A stretch of DNA of 64,000 nt from Firmicutes bacterium UBA6806 (GCA_002452745.1 DKFC01000012.1:62001-126000), one strand, 5' to 3'; positions 42,440 through 51,521 are shown, counted from the first letter of the stretch. Translations and numbers: made by a program. The notes: generated by a model not told the origin, from the sequence alone.

Positions 42440-43249
42440 ATGGATTATGATTTTATAAATGAATTGGAAACAGCAATAAATGCAGCAAAAAAAGCAGGTG
42501 ACAAGATACTGGAAATCTATGAAAAGGACTTTGAAGTTTGCTATAAAGCAGATGAATCCCCTGTGACTGAAGCTGATATTGCGGCAAACACGATTATTGA
42601 GACAATGCTCAAGGCAAAATTTCCAGAAGACGGATTTCTTACAGAGGAAGCCATAGACGATGATTCCAGATTTAAACGAAAGCGCTTTTGGATTATTGAT
42701 CCACTGGATGGGACGAAGGAATTCGTTAAGAAAAATGGTGAATTTGCAGTGAACATAGGGCTTGTGGAAAACGGAGAAGTTCTGCTGGGGGTTATATACG
42801 TTCCCTATACGGAGACTGTTTATTATGCAGTGAAAGGGCAGGGGGCCTATCAGGAACGTGATGGCATTAAATCTCAAATTCACGTTTCAGACCGCCAAGA
42901 ATCCTATCGGCTTTTAATCAGTCGATCGCATCCCTCCAAAAAGACATTGGGCGTTTTATATGCCTACAATGACAGAATCTATTCAATTACCAAAATGGGA
43001 AGTTCATTAAAGGGCTGTATGATCGCAAGTGGTGACTATGATGTTTACTACAACTTTGGAAGGTCTATGAAATGGGATACTTGTGCTATGGATTGCATCG
43101 TCAGTGAGGCCGGAGGCATTTTAAGGCGCCTTGATGATGAGCCAATTGACTATATGGAACGTGAAAAAGTCAACTACGGATTCTATATACTCAACAGGCT
43201 TGAGAACAAAGTGGATTTAGACAAGTTGAAACATCTGATTAATATTTGA
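42440..43249 (+). CDS. cysQ: 3'(2'),5'-bisphosphate nucleotidase (inositol monophosphatase family)
   Basis: A 269-residue phosphatase of the inositol-monophosphatase fold. Motif A is seen as DGFLTEEA (Glu69, Glu70), motif B as IIDPLDGTKEF (Asp87, Asp90) and motif C as WDTCAMDCIVSEAGG, so all three metal sites are present. The GTKEF form is typical of CysQ rather than inositol monophosphatase: it hydrolyses 3'-phosphoadenosine 5'-phosphate to AMP, clearing a product of sulphate assimilation or of acyl-carrier-protein synthesis. No sulphate assimilation genes are near. It is a soluble enzyme that follows addA by 60 bases on the same strand, with a poor ribosome-binding site (AAATAGGATGGGCTT). 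Confidence 0.88.
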   Translation: MDYDFINELETAINAAKKAGDKILEIYEKDFEVCYKADESPVTEADIAANTIIETMLKAKFPEDGFLTEEAIDDDSRFKRKRFWIIDPLDGTKEFVKKNGEFAVNIGLVENGEVLLGVIYVPYTETVYYAVKGQGAYQERDGIKSQIHVSDRQESYRLLISRSHPSKKTLGVLYAYNDRIYSITKMGSSLKGCMIASGDYDVYYNFGRSMKWDTCAMDCIVSEAGGILRRLDDEPIDYMEREKVNYGFYILNRLENKVDLDKLKHLINI

Positions 43250-43313
43250 CACATGTAGAGTTTGATCTCTCGATTTACGTAGAATTTGATTCGTACAGAA
43301 TGCGGAGGTGAAA

Positions 43314-43829
43314 ATGGAGAGAGGATATCTTCAAATTTATACCGGAGACGGCAAGGGAAAGACAACAGCGGCCTTTGGCGTTGCACTTAGAGCGGCATTG
43401 TCTGGGAATAAAGTGTATATCGGACAATTTATCAAGGGGATGAAGTACACGGAAACAGAGATTGAACATTACTTGCCCAACATCGAAATTGAACAACTAG
43501 GTGAAAGTTGTTTTATTGAAAAAGAACCGAAACCATCAGATATTGCACTGGCGGTTCAAGGGTTTGAAGCTGTGCGCAAGAAAATAATGAGCGGTCAGTA
43601 TCATCTCGTCATTTTAGATGAGGTGACAATTGCCCTTTACTATAAACTGTTTACAGTTGAGGCTCTGATTGATGTGATTCAAAACAGGCCAACACATGTG
43701 GAATTGATTCTCACAGGACGCTATTGTCCAGATGAGCTTGTGCAAATAGCGGACCTCGTCACTGAGATGAAAGAAATTAAACACTATTACACTCAAGGGG
43801 TTCTGTCCAGAAAGGGCATTGACTGCTGA
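43314..43829 (+). CDS. cobO: Cob(I)alamin adenosyltransferase (CobO/BtuR type)
   Basis: A 171-residue P-loop protein. YTGDGKGKTTAAFG at 9-22 is the family's phosphate loop, LVILDEVTIALYYKLF is its Walker B region, and ILTGRYCPDELVQIADLVTEM is the conserved C-terminal part. It moves the adenosyl group of ATP to reduced corrinoids, making coenzyme B12 for mutases, eliminases and some ribonucleotide reductases. I chose ATG 43314, three bases after GGAGGTG, over the upstream GTG. There are no cobalamin synthesis genes or B12 riboswitch in the window. The gene is followed by a terminator-like hairpin at 43883-43920. Confidence 0.9.
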   Translation: MERGYLQIYTGDGKGKTTAAFGVALRAALSGNKVYIGQFIKGMKYTETEIEHYLPNIEIEQLGESCFIEKEPKPSDIALAVQGFEAVRKKIMSGQYHLVILDEVTIALYYKLFTVEALIDVIQNRPTHVELILTGRYCPDELVQIADLVTEMKEIKHYYTQGVLSRKGIDC

Positions 43830-43882
43830 GTTTCATAAAACTCACAGCATCTTCTAGAGAGCTTCATAAGATAAACACATTT

Positions 43883-43920
43883 CACCTCTATGCTTATAGA
43901 AAAAGTATAGAGGTGTTTTT
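43883..43920 (+). terminator. Terminator-like hairpin that also contains the next gene's ribosome-binding site
   Basis: CACCTCTAT with ATAGAGGTG (43883-43891 with 43907-43915), inner CTT/AAG, then TTTTT. The 3' arm includes AGAGGTG, the only ribosome-binding site for the ATG at 43921, which begins right after the T-run. Confidence 0.75.
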
Positions 43921-44745
43921 ATGAAGTTAAATTGGCGACAAATCAATTGGCGAAGGCTGAGCCAAATCTTTTTTTTGGCATTGATAGCCTTTATTTCAGT
44001 AAATCATACCCTTGCAGAGTCAGGAAATGGCATTGCATTTTTATCGGATGCATCACTGCATGCAATTTGCCCGTTTGGAGGTGTTGTTACTCTTTATCAG
44101 TTGGTAACTGTCGGGACTTTTATTCAGAAGATACACAGTTCATCGGTGATTCTCATGGGGATTGTCTTGCTGATTTCACTGCTTTTAGGGCCTGTTTTCT
44201 GTGGGTGGATATGCCCATTTGGAACAGTTCAGGAATGGGTTGGCAAACTGGGGAAAAAATTTTTTAAGAAGAAGTATAACCGCTTAATCCCAAGTGGGAT
44301 AGACCGCAGTCTCAGGTATTTCAGGTTTGTGGTGCTGGGGTGGGTCGTCTTTATGACAGCACGCTCGGGAACCATTGTCTTTTCAAATATTGACCCTTAT
44401 TATGCACTCTTCAATTTTTGGACATCTGAAGTGGCAGTGGCGGGGCTTGTGATGCTTGGAGCTGTTTTGATACTATCCCTTTTTGTAGAGAGACCCTGGT
44501 GTAAATATGCATGTCCATATGGCGCGCTCTTGGGATTATTTAACAAGGTATCTCTGTTTAAGATAAGGCGAAAAGCGTCTAGCTGCGTTCAGTGTGGCAA
44601 GTGTTCCGCAGTTTGTCCTATGAATATAGATGTGGCAACGGCAGAAACAGTAGATAGCACACAATGTATCAGATGTTATGAATGTACCTCTGAAAAGAGC
44701 TGTCCAGTAGATGATACCATCACCATAGAATTTGGCAATAAATAA
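43921..44745 (+). CDS. NapH/CcoG-like 4Fe-4S membrane protein
   Basis: A 274-residue membrane protein with four to five helices in its first two-thirds, a CGWICPFGT motif at about 98-106, a second CKYACPYG motif at about 194-201, and a C-terminal ferredoxin domain with C-x2-C-x2-C-x3-C-P clusters (CVQCGKCSAVCPMN and CIRCYECTSEKSCP). This is the NapH/MauN/RdxA polyferredoxin family: it passes electrons between a quinone or redox partner and soluble proteins, or serves cofactor maturation. CPFGG near residue 51 may be another redox-sensitive Cys. The gene is followed 12 bases later by a membrane-anchored protein of unknown function, which is probably its partner. Confidence 0.85.
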   Translation: MKLNWRQINWRRLSQIFFLALIAFISVNHTLAESGNGIAFLSDASLHAICPFGGVVTLYQLVTVGTFIQKIHSSSVILMGIVLLISLLLGPVFCGWICPFGTVQEWVGKLGKKFFKKKYNRLIPSGIDRSLRYFRFVVLGWVVFMTARSGTIVFSNIDPYYALFNFWTSEVAVAGLVMLGAVLILSLFVERPWCKYACPYGALLGLFNKVSLFKIRRKASSCVQCGKCSAVCPMNIDVATAETVDSTQCIRCYECTSEKSCPVDDTITIEFGNK

Positions 44746-44757
44746 GGGGGCTTACAA

Positions 44758-45471
44758 ATGAAGATAAAGCAATATCAGATTGGGGTGTTAATCGTTGTGA
44801 TTTTATTTGCTGGAATTGGCCTCTTTGAGGGTGTCGGACTTTGGAAAACGGAATCGGATAAGACACCTTCAAAATTTAAAGAGGGACTCTATGAAGGGCA
44901 GGCAAATCCAGCGGACATAAGAGGTTCTTATTCTTTTATGGACGTGTCAAACGCATTTGGTATTGAGGAAGATGTTCTAAAAGAAGCTTTTTTAATCGAA
45001 CCGAGCGTGAATGCCAGTGATGTATTTAACAAGGATTTGGAATCACTCTATGAAGGACTCGAAATTGGCAATGGCTCTGTGAAGGCGTTTGTGGCGTTGT
45101 ATGTCAAATTACCTTATGATTATGAAGATGACTACTTGTTTGAGTCAGCGGTGAGGCTCATTGAGGCGAAGCGACAGGATTTAAATGAGTCGGAAGTGGC
45201 TTATTTAAGATCGCACACAATTGAAGATGTATCAAAAATAGCTGAAATTGTAGTGGATGAGTCAAGTGAAGAGGTGATTGAAGAAAACATTATCAAGGGC
45301 AATACAACCTTTCAGCAAGTGTTGGATATGGGTGTGACACAAGAAAAAATTGAGGCAATCCTAGAATCGGAAATGCCTCAATCAAGTCTTTCGATAAAAA
45401 ATTATTGCCTCGAAAATGGATTCGATTTCTCTGTGATAAAATCCAAATTGGAAGCAGAAATCACAAATTGA
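44758..45471 (+). CDS. Membrane-anchored protein of unknown function next to the polyferredoxin
   Basis: A 237-residue protein with one N-terminal membrane helix (about 8-28) and the rest outside. I do not recognise a named family. GSYSFMDVSNAFGIEEDVLK (about 61-80), FQQVLDMGVTQEKIEAIL and IKNYCLENGFDFSVIKSKL share a pattern of short helix-turn-helix-like repeats with the spacing F-x-V-x6-7-hydrophobic, suggesting three copies of a 25-residue helical unit. The protein is acidic, with no Cys pair, so it does not look like an electron carrier. It begins 12 bases after the NapH-like gene with AAGGGGGC upstream, and should act with it at the outer face of the membrane, for example as a docking or maturation factor (inferred). 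Confidence 0.6.
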   Translation: MKIKQYQIGVLIVVILFAGIGLFEGVGLWKTESDKTPSKFKEGLYEGQANPADIRGSYSFMDVSNAFGIEEDVLKEAFLIEPSVNASDVFNKDLESLYEGLEIGNGSVKAFVALYVKLPYDYEDDYLFESAVRLIEAKRQDLNESEVAYLRSHTIEDVSKIAEIVVDESSEEVIEENIIKGNTTFQQVLDMGVTQEKIEAILESEMPQSSLSIKNYCLENGFDFSVIKSKLEAEITN

Positions 45472-45490
45472 CAACTTGAAAATTTGCAGA

Positions 45491-46729
45491 TTAATGCATG
45501 GCTTCCAGTTCTCCAACTGGGAACACATAGTAGCTATCTACTTCACTGACATAAAAAACAGAATAAATCAAATTGCTGGTGTTTGGTGACAGGTCTTCCA
45601 GTGGGAATTCAACGGAGGGGTATTGAAGTGCCTCTCCGTTTTTCAGCGCCCATAACCCCAAATTTGAAGTGGCTTTGCTATAGGTCATTTCAATCTCTGC
45701 GTCAACCAAATAATCAGTAGATGAGAAAACCTGAGTATTGATGCCCTTTCGCTCGGGGTTTGTCTTGACTTTAGCTACAATGTTAATTGGAAAGATGGGG
45801 TCGGTTGCGTAAATTGCCTGTTCTAAGCTGCCGCCAGAGCAGTCAGTCAAATCGTAAACCAGCTTGCTGTATTGACCTTTGTAAGTTTCAAGATCCCTGT
45901 AGATATTTCCAGAGAGGCCATAGAAAAAGGTGTTGAACTTTATTGTTAAAATCCCGTCTTTTAAATTTGATTCATAACTATGGGTGAGCATTTTATAGTA
46001 GCCTTTTTGACACGCTTCATCTGACCAGTCCAAAACAGGATAATCTTTGATATTATCCCTAGTGAGCTTTGCGCCGCCAAGTTTTTCAAAGTAGGCGGTA
46101 TAGAGCGGTTCCAATGTATCTAGATTTTCAGCGGTATAAACGGTATCTTTGGTGCCCTTCAAGATGCTGTCAATTGCTGAATAGCGATAAGCGGTATCTG
46201 TGAGAAACTGGTATTCGTTTTTTCGAATAATTGCATCGGCACTATTCGGAATGTAAATTGCCTTAAAGTAGTACATGCCAAATACAAAGAAAAAAACAGA
46301 TAAAAGCAGTAAGTTTACTGGGGTGATACGCCTGCGGACACTCAGTTTCATATTACCATAGGAAAAGCGCTGAAAGAGCTTGTAGCAAAAGTAGGCAGTT
46401 GCGGCACCCCCCACAAGCGAAAGTCCTTTGACGGCATCACTTGACGTGTGCTTGTAGAGAACTGCCAGTGCGGTTATAAAACCAATACTCACGAGAGAAC
46501 CAACGAGTCCCTTCATGCCCATTCCGTCAGAGAGCTTTTCTGTTTCGTCTATGTATTTTGGTTTGCGCGAAGGATTAAAGAGCTCTTCGATAAACACAAC
46601 ACAGGTTAAAATCAGCGAAATCGGAAAGGCATAGACAAAGAAGAAGTAACCGCCGGAAGTATCAAAAAAAGTAAAGACAAAGAATGAGACCATGATAAAG
46701 AGAACCAAAAAATGTTTTGTAATTGTCAT
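45491..46729 (-). CDS. Membrane protein with a C-terminal extracellular S41-like domain
   Basis: A 412-residue protein. Five hydrophobic segments cover about residues 5-175 (for example VLFIMVSFFVFTF, GLVGSLVSIGFITALAVLY and VNLLLLSVFFFVFGMYY), and the C-terminal 235 residues are outside. That part contains YDLTDCSGGSLEQAIYAT, which resembles the beta-strand/Gly-rich turn of S41 (C-terminal processing) peptidases just before the catalytic Ser, followed by VNAEIEMTYS-like strands. No obvious Ser-Lys dyad is preserved, so it may be a non-catalytic relative. The family is not known to me and the function is open. It is transcribed leftward, with AGGAGGATTTGTT before the ATG. Confidence 0.5.
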   Translation of the reverse strand: MTITKHFLVLFIMVSFFVFTFFDTSGGYFFFVYAFPISLILTCVVFIEELFNPSRKPKYIDETEKLSDGMGMKGLVGSLVSIGFITALAVLYKHTSSDAVKGLSLVGGAATAYFCYKLFQRFSYGNMKLSVRRRITPVNLLLLSVFFFVFGMYYFKAIYIPNSADAIIRKNEYQFLTDTAYRYSAIDSILKGTKDTVYTAENLDTLEPLYTAYFEKLGGAKLTRDNIKDYPVLDWSDEACQKGYYKMLTHSYESNLKDGILTIKFNTFFYGLSGNIYRDLETYKGQYSKLVYDLTDCSGGSLEQAIYATDPIFPINIVAKVKTNPERKGINTQVFSSTDYLVDAEIEMTYSKATSNLGLWALKNGEALQYPSVEFPLEDLSPNTSNLIYSVFYVSEVDSYYVFPVGELEAMH

Positions 46730-47033
46730 AACAAATCCTCCTACTCAACTATTATAATAGAATAGGTAAAAAATGAATAGCCTGTTTTTAGAAAAGTGAT
46801 TTTGTAAAAATGTGTTGAAACAAGTACAATTTTAGAAATATATATTTCATTCTATGGACTTTCACGATAAAATATAAGGGGGAAGTTTTTTTGTGATTAT
46901 GCACTCACGCGTATTATCTCAAATATTTATCCACGGACTGAAAAGATAAAGACGACTAGAAAGTTGAATAAATGACATGCATAATCTACTAAAAGGCAAA
47001 GAGATGCAGTTGAAAGACAATGGAGGGGAAACC
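46730..47033. other. Divergent intergenic region
   Basis: Contains a candidate rightward promoter, TTGAAA (46815-46820) and ATATAT (46838-46843) with 17-base spacing, and a leftward -10 in TATTATAAT near 46751. No ORF, RNA family or strong terminator was found. The reading frame of the next gene stays open upstream to 46977, but without a good ribosome-binding site. Confidence 0.4.
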
Positions 47034-47693
47034 ATGAAGTATCAGGTTGTGAAAAAGGAAGAACAAAGGACATCCAAATGGTCAGGAGGAAGCACCACTG
47101 AAATATTTATCTATCCAGAAGATGCAAACTATGCAGAAAGACATTTTTCATGGAGGGTGAGTAGTGCCACTGTTGAGCTGGAGGAATCGGACTTCACACC
47201 GCTTTACGGGGTGAAGAGATGGATTATGCCCTTTGATGCCCCTCTGCTGCTGAAACACAGAAATCAGCAGAAGTTGCTTTATGAAATACTGCTGAAACCC
47301 TTTGAAGCACATTGTTTTAAAGGAGATTGGGACACTAGGAGCATTGGAAAAACCAGAGATTTTAATTTGATGCTGAAAGAGGGCAGTTATGGTATTTTAA
47401 AGCATTTTAAGCTCTCGGAAGGAGTTGAAGTATCCATCAAAGACATCTTTCCTGAAATTTTTGATGAAAGATTGATTTTGACAGATAAGCGATTCTCTCT
47501 AGGCGTATTTTCTCCGGTGGGGCTATACCATGCCAAAATTGAAGAGGACAGCGCCGCTGTCAATTCGGATGAACTGTTAATCGTGAGTAACGATACGCGA
47601 AACATACATGAATTTGAGACGATTAAGGTGACTCAACCTGGGGATTCAACTTTGAATCTGGTCGTTTTCTTCGTCGCCTATGATGAAGCTTAA
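47034..47693 (+). CDS. HutD/Ves-family protein
   Basis: A 219-residue cupin-like protein. KKEEQRTSKWSGGSTTEIFIYPEDANY at the N-terminus, then FSWRVSSATVELEESDFTPL, are the typical HutD/Ves strands; the family is a two-domain beta-barrel of the cupin type. In proteobacteria HutD lies in histidine utilisation operons and Ves is cold-induced, but the exact activity is unknown. I use ATG 47034, preceded by GGAGGGGAAA; the frame is open upstream with no better start. There are no hut genes nearby. The HD-GYP gene begins 68 bases after its stop. Confidence 0.8.
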   Translation: MKYQVVKKEEQRTSKWSGGSTTEIFIYPEDANYAERHFSWRVSSATVELEESDFTPLYGVKRWIMPFDAPLLLKHRNQQKLLYEILLKPFEAHCFKGDWDTRSIGKTRDFNLMLKEGSYGILKHFKLSEGVEVSIKDIFPEIFDERLILTDKRFSLGVFSPVGLYHAKIEEDSAAVNSDELLIVSNDTRNIHEFETIKVTQPGDSTLNLVVFFVAYDEA

Positions 47694-47761
47694 ATTGGCG
47701 AACAGATGATAGCTGAACTCTAGACGATTCCTGACAAAAAGCGGCGGCATTTGGGGGAAAG

Positions 47762-49498
47762 ATGCAATCTAAGGCAAAGAGTTTTCACTATTACATCAGA
47801 CTAATTATGTGGTTAACTGCAATTGTACCCATCTTGTTCTACAGTGTATACCTTGTGCGGCTGGAAGTGGGGCACTATGCTCAAAAAGTGGATATGATGT
47901 CCACCCAGACGATTAGCGAGTTGGAGATTTTTCTAAAAAACTTTGACGATGAGATACGCAATTCTCTAAACATGTTTACCTCCAACTATGCACTGCAAAT
48001 GGTTGACGAGAATGACCAATACGCACCTTTGGTAAATGCCAGTATTGTACAGTTTAATCAGGGAAGGGCCTATAAAGATATTGCCTTTGGTTTGGCAGAT
48101 GGGAGGATGTTTACAGAAAACATAGACATCCTGCCTGCTGGGTATGATCCCAGAACAAGACCATGGTATCAAATTGCAGAAAAGAATCCAGGGGATATTG
48201 TCGTCACGGATTTATATAAAGACGCCCTAGATGAGACGAAATGGACGATTACGTATTCAAAAGCGGTTTTAAGTGAGAAAGACAAGTCGATTATTGGTGT
48301 TGCAGGAGCAGATATAACACTGGTAAAACTTGAAGATGTTTTCGAGCAGTATCATGTGGGAGGCCTTTATAGAATGGTTTTACTCGATGATACCAACCGA
48401 ATCATAGCCTCGACAACCGAAGATGGCCAGCTCAAAATGAGCGATGGGTCTCAGTGGCGCGAGTCCACAACAGAGAGACAGACTATTTCTTTTGATGGGA
48501 AGGACTATTATTCAGAGCCCAAATCAATTCAGTTTATGGGGTGGAAAGTCTTGCTTTTGACAAGGCGTTCTACGGTTTATGCAAACGTGTTTAAAGCCCT
48601 TTTACCCGTTTTTGTAGTGGCATTTTTATTTGCGTTGCTTGTGAACGAGGTCATCAAGCGAATTGATCCAATTGTCTTGGAATCACTGGATCAAGTGGTG
48701 GAGTCCATCAAGCAAATTGGCGAGGGGGATTACAACTCCGAAAGCCAGCTCACAGAAAGGGCCCCAAGGGAATTCGTGTTGATAAATGACGAAATTGAAT
48801 CCATGAAATCGCTGCTTGGGAATCAAAACAGTCAACTGCTGAGACAAAAAAATGAAATCAACGAACAGTATCAGGAAATCAACGCACTTTATGAAGAGAC
48901 ATCTGCCATGAATGAGTCTCTTACGGATTTACTCACTCAGGTAGAACTCAGTTATGGCCTTACTGTTGAGGCGCTCTCCAATGCAATTGAAGCAAATGAC
49001 ATCTACACAAGGGGCCATTGTGACCGGGTTAAAAAGTATTCGCTGATGCTGGGAGAAGCTGCTGGACTCACTGGAAATCAGTTGAAAGTGTTGGAGTACG
49101 CCTCCATACTGCACGATATTGGAAAAGTGGGAATACCATCAGTCATTTTAAATAAACCAACTGCTCTCACAGAGGAAGAGTACGGTTTGATAAAAAAACA
49201 TCCCGAATTTGGGGCAAAGATACTGAGCACCGTTCCATACCTTAAGGAGACTTCAAATGTCATTTTACATCATCATGAGTGGTTTAATGGCTCGGGGTAT
49301 CCGCAGGGACTCAAAGGCGATGAAATTAATTTGATTGCTCAAATTATCTGCGTAACAGATGCCTATGATGCAATGACTTCTATTCGTTCTTACAGGCCTG
49401 AGCCGCTTTCAATTGAACTGGCAAAGGAACAGCTGATACTTGGAAGGGGAACGCAGTTCAACCCTCAATTTGTAGATTTATTTATAAAGATTGTTTAG
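47762..49498 (+). CDS. Cache-HAMP-HD-GYP c-di-GMP phosphodiesterase
   Basis: A 578-residue membrane protein. Helices at about 10-30 and 275-297 enclose a double-Cache sensor (WYQIAEKNPGDIVVTDLY, GVAGADITLVKLEDVFEQY). A HAMP segment and a coiled coil (300-385) lead to an HD-GYP domain (about 390-578): RGHCDRVKKYS, HDIGKVGIP with His451-Asp452, and HHHEWFNGSGYPQGLKGDEI with the GYP motif. It should hydrolyse c-di-GMP, opposing the two GGDEF proteins of the window. GGGGGAAAG precedes the ATG. The protein is complete with all metal ligands. The ligand of its Cache domain is unknown. Confidence 0.92.
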   Translation: MQSKAKSFHYYIRLIMWLTAIVPILFYSVYLVRLEVGHYAQKVDMMSTQTISELEIFLKNFDDEIRNSLNMFTSNYALQMVDENDQYAPLVNASIVQFNQGRAYKDIAFGLADGRMFTENIDILPAGYDPRTRPWYQIAEKNPGDIVVTDLYKDALDETKWTITYSKAVLSEKDKSIIGVAGADITLVKLEDVFEQYHVGGLYRMVLLDDTNRIIASTTEDGQLKMSDGSQWRESTTERQTISFDGKDYYSEPKSIQFMGWKVLLLTRRSTVYANVFKALLPVFVVAFLFALLVNEVIKRIDPIVLESLDQVVESIKQIGEGDYNSESQLTERAPREFVLINDEIESMKSLLGNQNSQLLRQKNEINEQYQEINALYEETSAMNESLTDLLTQVELSYGLTVEALSNAIEANDIYTRGHCDRVKKYSLMLGEAAGLTGNQLKVLEYASILHDIGKVGIPSVILNKPTALTEEEYGLIKKHPEFGAKILSTVPYLKETSNVILHHHEWFNGSGYPQGLKGDEINLIAQIICVTDAYDAMTSIRSYRPEPLSIELAKEQLILGRGTQFNPQFVDLFIKIV

Positions 49499-49522
49499 AA
49501 AGAGCAAGTGTCAACGAAATAA

Positions 49523-49567
49523 AAACTGCTGATACCGTCTATAAAGAAGGATCAGCAGTTTTTTTAG
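49523..49567. terminator. Bidirectional terminator overlapping the end of the kinase gene
   Basis: AACTGCTGAT with ATCAGCAGTT (49524-49533 with 49551-49560), then T-run. It ends the HD-GYP transcript and contains the stop of the convergent histidine kinase gene (49539). Confidence 0.8.
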
Positions 49568-51521
49568 TCGAATTTTCATCTGTTTGAAGATCGGATTTTG
49601 GAAGCATGATGACAAAAGTCGTCCCTTGGTTTAACTCGCTGTCAACGTGAATAGCCCCTCCATGCTGTTCGACAATAATCTTTGCAATGGAGAGTCCTAG
49701 ACCGGTTCCCCCATGCTGGTTGTCTTTGAGCTTGGTTCTCGACTTATCGGCACGATAGAAGCGATCAAAGATATGAGGAAGGTCTTCTTTTGAAATACCA
49801 ATCCCGTTATCCGACAGTTCGATGACATACTGGCTTTGAGTAGCACGCAGCGATATTTTAATTTCTCCTTCTTCTGGGGTGTATTTGATGCTGTTGTCCA
49901 CGAAGATTCTAAGAGCTTGCTTGAGTTTGTCAATCGACCCGTAAATCATGTGTCCTGTCTGAATTGTATCGGAGATAGCGTGTTGTTTGTCGATGAGATG
50001 CGTCTCTTTAACCACTTCACTGAGAAGGTCCGAAAGGTTAAAAGTAGACATATCCATTTTGAGTGTTCCCTTGTCGTTTCTGGCTATAAAGAGGAGGCTC
50101 TCCACGAGGCTGTGCATGTTTTCTGTCTCTCCTAAAATAGCTTGAATACTCTCTTCAAGAATTGCAGGGTCATCTTTTCCCCAGCGATTTAGCATGCCAG
50201 CATAGCCCTTTATAACGGCGATTGGCGTCCTCAGTTCATGTGATGCATCTGAAACAAACTGCTTTTCACGTTCATAACTCTTTTGGATATCATCGAGCAT
50301 CTGATTAAACGTCAGAGCTAAATCTTTGAGTTCATCTTTTGTGCCACTTACGTTTAGCCTCGTATTTAAATTGTTGGCAGACATGTCCTTTACTTGATCT
50401 GTCATGATTTTAATTGGCTTTAAATGTTTGCCTGACATCTTAGAGGCGGAAAGAATGGACGATAGCATCAACACAAATCCAAGAATTAAACCAATTGGCA
50501 GAACAGCCTCCACAGTGCCTCTTGCCTTGTTCATGTTCTTCCCCAATACGAAATAGGCGGTTTTTTGATCCGTGTCGATGAATTTTCCAGATTGATAGAG
50601 CGTTGGAAAATCGGGAAACTGTCGGATGTCGTAGCCTTCATAGGGGAGGGTGTCATCATATGCCACCGATGCTTCTGTGTTCTTATATATTAACTTTTTG
50701 TCGGAATCGAAATAGTAAAAATATAAATCTTCTGTGGCGATGTAGTTTGCCACAACAGGGGTGTCGTAAGCATACCCTTCTTGGAGGAGACTCTGGATGT
50801 ATACATCACTTCTGGAGAGATTGCCCTGAGTCTGATAGAACAGAAAATAGGCAAACCCAAAGTAAGTTGATACAAACAGGAACGCAATGAGAAAGACAAT
50901 TCTAAACCCATAACCAAGCGTTAGTTTAAAGGTGATGTTGAATCTGATTAGCGATATGAATCGGTCATAGGATTTTGCCATATAAGAGGGCTCAGGTGGG
51001 GGTGTATAAACGGGCTTTTTAGAAACGGCCTGAGCTTGTTTTACAATAGCTGATTTAAGCACTTCTGTGTCATTGCGGAACTCAGGTGATTCCTTGACAG
51101 TTTGCCTAGCCTTCTTTTGTGCCCTTTTTTTATTGCGTATCCATTCGCGTCTGAGTTTTTCCTTTTCTAGATGCTCTCGTCGCTGTAGAATAAGGGCTTC
51201 ATGGTCAAAGTTAGATTGTTCCCAGTTGTCGTCTCTCTTTTGAGTTGATTTAGAACTCTTTTTTGACTTGATTTTGGTTTTTTCTCCGCTTTTATCCTTG
51301 CTCTTGTTTTTGAAAGATGTTTGAAAGCCAATAAGTGGCTCAGAAGCGTCACTGACTTTAATCACAATAGGCGCTCTAGTCTTGGAGGCTTTTTTAGGTG
51401 GGGAAGGCTTGGCAAATCGGTATTTGCCCTTTGTGTCGCCCATGCCAGTCTTGGGTTTGTTGAGCCCAGAAGTGGGCTTGGTATTCAGTTCTTCAACTTT
51501 GTTTTTACTTATGATCTTCAT
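49539..51521 (-). CDS. Sensor histidine kinase with long basic N-terminal extension
   Basis: A 660-residue kinase. The first about 185 residues are cytoplasmic, very basic and low-complexity (KNKSKDKSGEKTKIKSKKSS, RREWIRNKKRAQKKARQ). Then come a helix (203-228), an extracellular region of about 105 residues, a helix (338-359), HAMP (360-412), the dimerisation domain with His428 in FVSDASHELRTP, and an ATPase domain with IFVDNSIKYTPE, DNGIGISKEDL, FDRFYRADKSR and GTGLGLSI. All catalytic residues are present. The ATG overlaps the end of the response regulator gene by 17 bases. The class resembles CroS/WalK-type kinases, but the N-terminal extension is unusual. The downstream target is unknown. 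Confidence 0.88.
   Translation of the reverse strand: MKIISKNKVEELNTKPTSGLNKPKTGMGDTKGKYRFAKPSPPKKASKTRAPIVIKVSDASEPLIGFQTSFKNKSKDKSGEKTKIKSKKSSKSTQKRDDNWEQSNFDHEALILQRREHLEKEKLRREWIRNKKRAQKKARQTVKESPEFRNDTEVLKSAIVKQAQAVSKKPVYTPPPEPSYMAKSYDRFISLIRFNITFKLTLGYGFRIVFLIAFLFVSTYFGFAYFLFYQTQGNLSRSDVYIQSLLQEGYAYDTPVVANYIATEDLYFYYFDSDKKLIYKNTEASVAYDDTLPYEGYDIRQFPDFPTLYQSGKFIDTDQKTAYFVLGKNMNKARGTVEAVLPIGLILGFVLMLSSILSASKMSGKHLKPIKIMTDQVKDMSANNLNTRLNVSGTKDELKDLALTFNQMLDDIQKSYEREKQFVSDASHELRTPIAVIKGYAGMLNRWGKDDPAILEESIQAILGETENMHSLVESLLFIARNDKGTLKMDMSTFNLSDLLSEVVKETHLIDKQHAISDTIQTGHMIYGSIDKLKQALRIFVDNSIKYTPEEGEIKISLRATQSQYVIELSDNGIGISKEDLPHIFDRFYRADKSRTKLKDNQHGGTGLGLSIAKIIVEQHGGAIHVDSELNQGTTFVIMLPKSDLQTDENSTKKTADPSL

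Noticed and set aside
43250..43313. Cobalamin riboswitch upstream of cobO
   Set aside because: The gap is only about 60 bases, too short for the riboswitch, and has no B12-box-like sequence.
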